From Defluviitaleaceae bacterium (GTDB lineage: Bacteria > Bacillota > Clostridia > Lachnospirales > WQUN01): a DNA stretch of 34,995 nucleotides. Where the stretch lies: contig WQVC01000022.1 of assembly GCA_009781765.1 (NCBI GenBank), positions 1 through 34,995 on the forward strand, written 5' to 3'. This document shows, piece by piece, positions 16,856 through 23,044 of the stretch. Every line of letters starts with the position of its first letter. Position 1 is the first letter of the stretch. The position numbers and the translations under genes were made by a program. The notes beneath the pieces were generated by a model that did no database searches, had not been told where the DNA came from, and saw only the letters and a program-made list of their open reading frames with translations.

Positions 16856-17338
16856 TTATACTTTTTTGCGAAAAATAAACCAGTTTCGTCCGGCAGTTTT
16901 GCCCTTTATTTTGCCATATCGAGCCATACGCGACAAGCCCGAACGAAATTTCGGTGCGAGGCGTTTATACAACCAAATAAGCGGCGCGAAAATAATTTTA
17001 AGCGCGGTGATAATAACTTTTTTCAAAAATTCGATTACCGTTACGAGAATCTTTGTGAGCGGGCGGGAAAGCGCGGCAAAATAAAGCACGACTCCGAGAG
17101 CCGCGCCGAGTACCGCAAACAGGCGAATTTCGCCGAAATTTTCGTGCAAAAGAAACCAAAACATAACGCCTGTTGCGGCAAGCCAAAAAACGGTGTCTTG
17201 CGCGGCAACGGCGTATTTTGCAAAAAGGGGCATGGTTTTTCGCAATATGCGAAAAGCATCGTAAAGAAAACCGATGCTTCCGCCGGTAAGAACCGCCCAA
17301 AGAAAAAGCAGCCCCTGCGCGGATAAACCGTAAATCAC
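16856..17338 (-). CDS. yabQ: Spore cortex biosynthesis protein YabQ
   Basis: YabQ is a mother-cell membrane protein needed for cortex formation. The 160-residue product has an N-terminal GLSAQGLLFLWAVLTGG helix, an FLYDAFRILRK motif typical of the family, and about three more hydrophobic helices, then a Lys/Arg-rich C-terminus. It overlaps yabP by 4 bp (17335-17338) and precedes the divIC-like gene, the B. subtilis order. Confidence 0.88.
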   Translation of the reverse strand: MIYGLSAQGLLFLWAVLTGGSIGFLYDAFRILRKTMPLFAKYAVAAQDTVFWLAATGVMFWFLLHENFGEIRLFAVLGAALGVVLYFAALSRPLTKILVTVIEFLKKVIITALKIIFAPLIWLYKRLAPKFRSGLSRMARYGKIKGKTAGRNWFIFRKKV

Positions 17339-17643
17339 CGGAACAGCCGCCCCATAAACGACTTTTTGCCCGCGCTTGAATTTTCGTACGCAACGCCGTC
17401 GATTTCGCCGGACACGGAAAGCTCACCGCTTTCAAGGTTTATGCGGTTCACATGCAAATTGACGCCGCGAATTATTATTACACCCATTTCGGTTTCGCCG
17501 ATAACCGTTTCTTCGTCGAAAGAAATCACATCGGTTACGCCCAAAACATTAACATGCTCACGCTTTTCAATGGTGATGCTGTGCCGCGAGGGCGAACGCT
17601 TTTTGTCTTCTCCCGGCATACGCAAAGTTGTAACTGTTGCCAT
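17335..17643 (-). CDS. yabP: Sporulation protein YabP
   Basis: YabP is a sporulation protein of the YabP/YqfC family. The 102-residue product carries the family's short hydrophobic beta-strand pattern (HSITIEKREHVNVLGVTDV, then G-V-I-I-I-R-G and LHVNRINLESGELSVSGEI). A GGGAGG site precedes the ATG. It is the first gene of the minus-strand sporulation-division cluster. A sigma-E promoter is expected from B. subtilis, but I could not identify one confidently in the 300 bp upstream. Confidence 0.9.
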   Translation of the reverse strand: MATVTTLRMPGEDKKRSPSRHSITIEKREHVNVLGVTDVISFDEETVIGETEMGVIIIRGVNLHVNRINLESGELSVSGEIDGVAYENSSAGKKSFMGRLFR

Positions 17644-17785
17644 AAAAATGCCTCCCGTCCGTTTTTTGGAGCAGTTTTTCCGTGCCGAAGCAAAACTGTT
17701 ATATCAGTATACGGACAGGGCGGCGAAAGTAGAACCGTCAGAAACACAGCGGCTTGCGTTTCGGTACGTAAAATTTACCGACAAA

Positions 17786-17829
17786 TTCAAAACCTATCGG
17801 TAGCCGGTTGGTTACCGATAGGTTTTGAA
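17786..17829. repeat. Perfect 17-bp inverted repeat in a divergent intergenic region
   Basis: Arms at 17786-17802 and 17813-17829 are perfect reverse complements (one arm reads TTCAAAACCTATCGGTA) around a 10-nt loop. There is no T run on either side, so it is not an intrinsic terminator. It sits between yabP (minus) and the zinc-ribbon gene (plus), 12 nt before the TTGACA of the candidate promoter, so it could be an operator or a structured 5' RNA of the minus transcript. Confidence 0.75.
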
Positions 17830-17841
17830 ATCTTACAAAAC

Positions 17842-17871
17842 TTGACACTTTCGTGCAATCAGTGCTACAGT
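17842..17871 (+). promoter_or_regulatory. Sigma-A-type promoter for the zinc-ribbon/comF unit
   Basis: TTGACA at 17842-17847, an 18-nt spacer and TACAGT at 17866-17871. The -35 is perfect and the -10 matches four of six. It lies 83 nt before the start codon. Confidence 0.55.
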
Positions 17872-17953
17872 TTGTTGACGCAACCTCACGGGAGACACAA
17901 ACGCCTAGGGGGTCTTTCGGGTCAAGTCAAAAAAACTTGCGGAGATGATGCTT

Positions 17954-19078
17954 ATGTCAACAAAATCGTCACAGGTCAGCACCCTCAGACTGCAATTTTA
18001 TCAAATGGGAACGCCTCAAAAAAGGCAATTTATCGAACGGCTTCGTCCGCAGGTTATCAGTACAAGAAACGCCGAATACAAGGCGTTGCTGGATGAATGC
18101 GTTCGAGCATATAACGCCGAAGTCGCGCAGGCGAATGCGTCGCCCCCGAAACCGGCGTCTTCCGCTGCAAGACCTCAGCCGCGTGTTTCGCAACTGCGCG
18201 CGGGGCAAAATCGCATTTTTTGTTCCGGTTGCGGCGTGCAGCTTGAAAGAACCGCGCGTTTTTGTTCGTCGTGCGGATTTCAGGCGAACGCGGCAGTCGC
18301 AAACGAAGACCCTCGATACCCGTCGTATACATACCATGACGTCGGCGATGCTTCATTTATCGGCTTGTTCCGTAAACATTTTTCGGGCGGATTGTATTTA
18401 ACCGCGATAGTGCTTGTTACAGCCGGCATGATACTCGGCAACCTGATGTCGGGGGTTTTCGGCTTGTTAGTGCTTTTGCCCGCTGTTCCGGCGTTAATTT
18501 CCTATTGGATTATGTTTTCCGCCGCAAAATCTCCGGATACTCAAACAAAAGCTCCCGGAGCTTTAACAGTATTTCAAGTGTATTACATCATTGAATTTGT
18601 GATTGTATGCCTGCTCGGGCTTGCGCTTGCTTTTTTGGCTGTGTTGACTTTGGCCGGCGGAGCAGTTTTGGGTGAACTGGGATTAAATGCGGGAGGATTT
18701 GCATTAGGGGGCGTCGCGATTGTTTTGTTGGTTTTCGCCGGCGGCTTGATTGCATTTTTTGCCGTGCAGCTCCGGGCTGCGTTGCAGGTTATTGCATCTT
18801 TGAAAAAAGGACTTGCGACAAATTTGAAAACTCCCTTGCACGGCGTAACCACTTACGCGGTAATGGGCTATATAGCTTACGGCATTATAATTTTGAGCTC
18901 TTTAGCGGGAGTCCTCGCGACAGACGCCGCAATGAGCATGATGCCTGCCCCTTTAGGTTCTCCCGTAAGCAGCGCGGTGTTATTGCTAAGCACTGTTTTA
19001 AGCCTTACTTCGGCGGTTGGAGGAATTTTGTTCCGGACGGTTTTTCTCATCCTTAATAATGCGTTAAAAATTCCGTGA
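17954..19078 (+). CDS. Zinc-ribbon multi-pass membrane protein, paralogue of 1245-2198
   Basis: I choose ATG 17954 because GGAG (17941-17944) lies 9 nt upstream; two earlier in-frame ATGs are too close. The product is 374 residues: a Gln/Arg-rich N-terminal helix region (1-60), a Pro/Ala linker, a zinc ribbon (Cys90, 93, 104, 107; C-x2-C and C-x2-C), then about six membrane helices from residue 133. The membrane part follows the same pattern as the 1245-2198 protein, including a basic loop before the fifth helix (ASLKKGL against NAIKHRV). Function unknown. Its stop overlaps the comF GTG (GTGA), so the two are coupled. Confidence 0.75.
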   Translation: MSTKSSQVSTLRLQFYQMGTPQKRQFIERLRPQVISTRNAEYKALLDECVRAYNAEVAQANASPPKPASSAARPQPRVSQLRAGQNRIFCSGCGVQLERTARFCSSCGFQANAAVANEDPRYPSYTYHDVGDASFIGLFRKHFSGGLYLTAIVLVTAGMILGNLMSGVFGLLVLLPAVPALISYWIMFSAAKSPDTQTKAPGALTVFQVYYIIEFVIVCLLGLALAFLAVLTLAGGAVLGELGLNAGGFALGGVAIVLLVFAGGLIAFFAVQLRAALQVIASLKKGLATNLKTPLHGVTTYAVMGYIAYGIIILSSLAGVLATDAAMSMMPAPLGSPVSSAVLLLSTVLSLTSAVGGILFRTVFLILNNALKIP

Positions 19079-19917
19079 TTTCCACGCTTTCTCATCTGAT
19101 TGACTGGATTTATCCGCCCGCATGTGTTGCATGTCGGGTGCTTTTGCCGCTGAACGAATCGCGGCGATTTTTTTGCGCGCGATGCGAAGGGCTTTTCGAT
19201 GCAATTTCCGAGCCGATTTGCGGGCGTTGCGGTGCACCGAGCACCGGAGACATACGCAGCTTACCGCACATTCTCTCGAAGCCGGATGCGGCTTCCTGTG
19301 CAACACAATATAATTCTTCGTACAACCCGGGCGTCGAGCCGGAAAACAACTTTGCAACCGATACCCTCCCCTCCCCCGCCGCCTGTCCGTCGTGCGCCGG
19401 AAAAACTTTCTTGTTTGAAAAAAATTTTGCTTCATTTATATACGACGATTTACTTCGCGAGCTTTTGCACGAAATAAAATTTCGCGATAACAAGCGGGTT
19501 GCGGCGGCATTGGGGCATATTTGGGCGGCGAACTGCTTAAATTTTCCCGAAAATATTTCCGAGTACACGCTTGTTCCTATGCCCATGCATCCGAAAAAAC
19601 AGCGCGAACGCGGGTTTAATCAGGCGGATTTATTGGCCGCGCCTCTTGCCGCCGCGTTAAAAATTCCCGTGTCGAAAGTTTTGCGCCGAACAGTTGATAC
19701 GCCTCCGCAATCGGAAATTCATCCGTCGCAACGAGCGGAAAATGTGCGCGGTGTTTTTGAGGTTTGCAAAAAATTTCAAACAAACGAAAAAAAATTTATT
19801 TTGGCGGATGACATTTTTACCACCGGCGCAAGCCTGAACGAATGCGTGCGAGTTCTGATAAAATCAGGCGCGAAGCAAGTTTTATGTATGACTTTGGCAA
19901 TTTCGGTAAAAAACTAA
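19075..19917 (+). CDS. comFC: ComF-family phosphoribosyltransferase-like protein with repeat insertion
   Basis: ComFC is linked to natural transformation and has a zinc finger plus a phosphoribosyltransferase fold. Start GTG 19075 overlaps the upstream stop; no good ribosome-binding site, so coupling is assumed. Of 280 residues, eight Cys form four pairs (17/20, 34/37, 49/52, 104/107), followed by FIYDDLLRELLHEIKF, PMPMHPKKQRERGFNQ and the PRPP-binding loop ILADDIFTTGAS (about 232-243). Residues about 57-101 between CGRCGAP and CPSC are unusually long for the family and begin with a translated family A repeat (GDIRSLPHILSKP). The gene precedes flgM, as in B. subtilis. Confidence 0.88.
   Translation: MISTLSHLIDWIYPPACVACRVLLPLNESRRFFCARCEGLFDAISEPICGRCGAPSTGDIRSLPHILSKPDAASCATQYNSSYNPGVEPENNFATDTLPSPAACPSCAGKTFLFEKNFASFIYDDLLRELLHEIKFRDNKRVAAALGHIWAANCLNFPENISEYTLVPMPMHPKKQRERGFNQADLLAAPLAAALKIPVSKVLRRTVDTPPQSEIHPSQRAENVRGVFEVCKKFQTNEKKFILADDIFTTGASLNECVRVLIKSGAKQVLCMTLAISVKN
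19241..19302 (+). repeat. Family A copy inside the comF reading frame
   Basis: GCACCGGAGACATACG, then CCGCACATTCTCTCGAAGCCGG, split here as CCGCACATT and CTCTCGAAGCCGG, and then CTTCCTGTGCA, a tail shared with the copy after spoIVB. It is read in the same frame as in aroA (P-H-I-L-S-K-P against P-H-V-P-S-K-P). Confidence 0.85.
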
Positions 19918-19942
19918 TGTTACGGATGAATTATGCCGATAT
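19915..19942 (+). promoter_or_regulatory. Sigma-D (sigma-28) promoter of flgM
   Basis: TAAT at 19915-19918 (consensus TAAA), a 16-nt spacer and a perfect GCCGATAT at 19935-19942, 37 nt before the flgM start. Sigma-D control of flgM is the expected feedback loop, since FlgM inhibits sigma-D. It overlaps the last codon of comF. Confidence 0.8.
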
Positions 19943-19979
19943 ATATATCAGAGAGAAAAAAGAAAGGAGGGCCGTCATT

Positions 19980-20249
19980 ATGGACATGCGGATTTCAAAT
20001 GTATATAATGCCTATGCGGCACAGCCTAATCGCAGTGTTCAAAAGCCCGGTCATGCAAATTATGAACGTGAGGGTACGGATACTGTGTCTTTGTCGGCCC
20101 GCGCCGGAGAGTATCAAATGGCACGCAACGCTGTTTCCGACATCCCCGATGTTCGCGAAAATTTGGTAAGTCATTTGCGTGCAATGATTTCGTCGGGTGC
20201 GTATAACGTTTCGGCACAAGATGTTGCAGCGCGCATTTTTGGGGAATAA
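19980..20249 (+). CDS. flgM: Anti-sigma-28 factor FlgM
   Basis: FlgM binds and holds sigma-D until the hook-basal body is complete. The start at 19980 is set by AAGGAGG at 19964-19970. The 89-residue product has a flexible N-terminal half and the family's C-terminal helices: D-T-V-S-L-S-A-R-A-x-E-Y, then VRENLVSHLRAMISSGAYNV and a final ARIFGE. A sigma-D promoter lies upstream, and comF and flgN flank it as in B. subtilis. Confidence 0.9.
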   Translation: MDMRISNVYNAYAAQPNRSVQKPGHANYEREGTDTVSLSARAGEYQMARNAVSDIPDVRENLVSHLRAMISSGAYNVSAQDVAARIFGE

Positions 20250-20282
20250 GGGCTTGTTCAAACACACGGATGTTATATAAAA

Positions 20283-20311
20283 GCTCTTTCGGGCTGCCCG
20301 AAGGAGTTTTT
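20283..20311 (+). terminator. Intrinsic terminator or attenuator between flgM and flgN
   Basis: A 10-bp stem with one G-T pair (CTCTTTCGGG with CCCGAAGGAG, loop CTG) is followed by five T. It lies 34 nt after the flgM stop and could lower transcription into the hook-junction genes. Confidence 0.7.
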
Positions 20312-20330
20312 GTGGTGGAGGTTCTGAGGC

Positions 20331-20843
20331 ATGGCAGGTATGGTTCATCAGCTTATTAACATTATGAAAGAACAAACCGAGCGTCAAACCGAGCTTTACG
20401 GCCTTTCTTTAGAGGAAAAAGAAGCTATTGTCAAAAATGACATTGAGCAGCTTCAAAATCTTCTGGGCTTAAAAAACATGGTGCTTTCGCAAACCCACCG
20501 CCTCGAAAAACAGCGAATCGCCCTCGTGGAGGACATCGCCGACGTTACCGGCAATAAAAAAGATGACATCGCCCTGTCTGACGTCATCGAAATTTTGAAG
20601 GACAAACCCGAAGAGCAGGAAGAATTGCGAGAGGTAGGCAATGCTCTGCGGGAGTCTGTGGAAAAATTGAAGGAAATAAACGAGGTTAATAAGTCTCTCA
20701 TTGAAAGCTCGTTGGAATTTGTCGAGTATTCGCTAAACGCTCTGCGTTCAACAATTGCGCCCGAGCCGGTAGAATATCCGACGTTAAAAAAACCGCTTGC
20801 CGATGAAAACGGCGGAGCGGGAACATATAACACAACAGGTTAG
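20331..20843 (+). CDS. flgN: Flagellar chaperone FlgN
   Basis: FlgN is the export chaperone of FlgK and FlgL. The 170-residue product is almost entirely helical, with heptad patterns (20-60, 100-145), the family's Leu/Glu-rich EEKEAIVKNDIEQLQNLLGL segment near residues 27-46, and an acidic Gly/Thr tail. Position directly between flgM and flgK supports the call. A GGAGG site lies 10 nt upstream. Confidence 0.85.
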   Translation: MAGMVHQLINIMKEQTERQTELYGLSLEEKEAIVKNDIEQLQNLLGLKNMVLSQTHRLEKQRIALVEDIADVTGNKKDDIALSDVIEILKDKPEEQEELREVGNALRESVEKLKEINEVNKSLIESSLEFVEYSLNALRSTIAPEPVEYPTLKKPLADENGGAGTYNTTG

Positions 20844-21006
20844 GACTTCTTGCATAGCTTCAAGATTTTCGGTGACGGGTTCGCGGATTGCCGAGCGGCG
20901 GTCGTTTTGTGAAGCAAAACGACAAAAAGCGAGGCGTTTTGCCGCGCACCCTGAAACGAAAATTACAGACGCGCAAGAAGTTCATTAAAAAAGGGGATAG
21001 GTAGTT

Positions 21007-23019
21007 ATGGGATTCGGGGGATTAACAATCGCAAACAGCGGTATGCGAGCCGCTCAACGGAACTTGAATGTAACCGGGCATAACATGGCAAATGCCGAGG
21101 TTGCGGGCTTTTCGCGCCAGCGGATAGTTCAAAACTTCGCGGGGCAGCGCAATGTCGGCTTCGACGGCGCAAGCAATCGTATGCAAGTCGGTATGGGTGC
21201 GGACTGGAGTAATGTCCACCAAATCCGTAACGAATTTTTGGATATAAACTTTCGAAACAACGTGAGCCGCTTAAATTTTTATTCAACAAAGGTGCAAGCC
21301 GGCGTTATGATTGAAACAATTTTGGGCGAGCTTCACGGCGCAAATAATTTTCAAGGCGCACTTAATCGAATATGGTATTCGATACAAGAGCTTACCGCCC
21401 ATCCCGACGGGCATCACACGCGCCAATTTTTTCTTGCAAACGTGAACACGTTTTTGGTAAACGCCCAAACCGTGTACAACGACCTCTTCGAGTATCAGCA
21501 AAATCTCGACGCGCAAATTCGCGAAGTTGTATACGGGTCGCGCGGAATTAACGCTACAGTTTCGGCAATCGGCGAGCTTAATGTTCGTATTCGCTTCTTG
21601 GAAAAGAACGGCGACATGGCAAACGATTACCGCGACCAACGCAACCTTCTTGTAGACCATCTCGCAACGCTCATTCCGATTCACGTGCGTCATGCCGATA
21701 ACGGCGACATGAATATTACATCCATGGGGCATCACATTTTAACGGGAAATTCCGCGTCGCCGCTCGGCTTGCGCAATATTGCCCGCGAATCCAACTTCGT
21801 CATACCGGTTTTCACGCACGAAACCGATGTGTTGCCGTCAAACACCCCGCCCGAAGAGTTTACTTCCTTTATAAATTTCGACAGGCCGATTAACGCCGCA
21901 AACAGCAACGATAACGGCAAATTATTCGCGCTTATTCAAGCGAGAGGCACCGCTCCGAAAAATCATTTGAGCGCGGATGTTTTGCCGCCCCTCACTTTGG
22001 CGGAGTTAAATGACGCAATTGCCCAAATTTCCGCCGATGTTGCGGGCGGTATGACCATCGGCGACGCGCTTGAAGCCTTCGAACTCGCAAACCCCGGCAT
22101 TTTAAACCGCGACATTCCCGGGTTCATTCCGCAAATTGTTGCGGCTATCGACGCGGGCAACGCGGCACTGGTTGCGGAACTTGAAGAAGAAATGGCGCGT
22201 AACGTTCGTGCGCAAATGTTTAACCACGCCGCGCATATGTGGTCGGTTGAAAACGCAAAAATTCCGCAAGTTATGATGAATCTCGACCGAATTGTGAATA
22301 CCGTTGTAACGAAATTAAACGACGCATTAACCGGAAATTTACGCGGCCCGGACGGAAATTTTCTTTTTTATGAAACCGACGCCGCCGGAAATCCGCTCAT
22401 TCCCGACCCGCTCGACATCGACCCCGTAACGAATGAGCCGCGTCGTGTACCCGTTCGCCCGCGCGACCTTAACGGCGAGTTCGGCATACCGCTGTTCGTG
22501 CGCCAAACAGACGAGGCGTTGCCTTCCGCCGACAGAGTGTGGCCGGTAGACCCGCCTCAAGACCCCAACCGCGCAACCACGATTTTTACAATAAATAATA
22601 TTCGACTGAATCCGGATTTCCGCCTTGATGCGGGGCATAACCACTTAGCACTCTCGCTCAGCGGTGCTCCCGGCGATACCGACCTTCTGGTTGCGTTGCA
22701 GGAAGTGTGGATGGATGCGTCAAGTTTTTACGCAGTGGAAGTCGGCGGTCGCCAATTCAACGTGCAGGATGCATACATTCGTCTTACCGGAATGGTCGCG
22801 ACAGAAACCGCCGAGGCCGCAAGTCGCGTAACCACCGGAACAATTCAGGTAGACCAAGCGCAAAATCAGCGCATGTCAGTAAAAGGCGTGTCGATGGACG
22901 AGGAAATGGCGGCGATGCTGCGATTCCAGTTCGCGTTCCAAGCGGCATCGCGAGTCTTCAATATGATTGACCAAATGATTGACCGCGTAGTAAACGGCAC
23001 CGGTCGCGTAGGATTATAG
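21007..23019 (+). CDS. flgK: Flagellar hook-associated protein 1 (FlgK), first copy
   Basis: FlgK forms the hook-filament junction. The 670-residue product has the D0 motif GLTIANSGMRAAQRNLNVTG and HNMANAEVAGFSRQR at the N-terminus, a D1 coiled region (about 80-225), a variable middle, and a C-terminal D0 ending SVKGVSMDEEMAAMLRFQFA followed by A-S-R-V. The middle includes an Ala/Glu-rich helical insert (about 325-405) with no match I recognise. An AAGGGG site precedes the ATG. A 9-bp hairpin (20901-20909 with 20915-20923) lies in the 163-bp gap upstream. A second flgK follows after 25 bp. Confidence 0.93.
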   Translation: MGFGGLTIANSGMRAAQRNLNVTGHNMANAEVAGFSRQRIVQNFAGQRNVGFDGASNRMQVGMGADWSNVHQIRNEFLDINFRNNVSRLNFYSTKVQAGVMIETILGELHGANNFQGALNRIWYSIQELTAHPDGHHTRQFFLANVNTFLVNAQTVYNDLFEYQQNLDAQIREVVYGSRGINATVSAIGELNVRIRFLEKNGDMANDYRDQRNLLVDHLATLIPIHVRHADNGDMNITSMGHHILTGNSASPLGLRNIARESNFVIPVFTHETDVLPSNTPPEEFTSFINFDRPINAANSNDNGKLFALIQARGTAPKNHLSADVLPPLTLAELNDAIAQISADVAGGMTIGDALEAFELANPGILNRDIPGFIPQIVAAIDAGNAALVAELEEEMARNVRAQMFNHAAHMWSVENAKIPQVMMNLDRIVNTVVTKLNDALTGNLRGPDGNFLFYETDAAGNPLIPDPLDIDPVTNEPRRVPVRPRDLNGEFGIPLFVRQTDEALPSADRVWPVDPPQDPNRATTIFTINNIRLNPDFRLDAGHNHLALSLSGAPGDTDLLVALQEVWMDASSFYAVEVGGRQFNVQDAYIRLTGMVATETAEAASRVTTGTIQVDQAQNQRMSVKGVSMDEEMAAMLRFQFAFQAASRVFNMIDQMIDRVVNGTGRVGL

Positions 23020-23044
23020 TCCCCATTTCGAGAGGAGCATTACA

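Noticed and set aside
20901-20923. Hairpin GTCGTTTTG/CAAAACGAC upstream of flgK as a terminator
   Set aside because: No T run follows, and the flagellar genes continue directly downstream; kept only as a remark.
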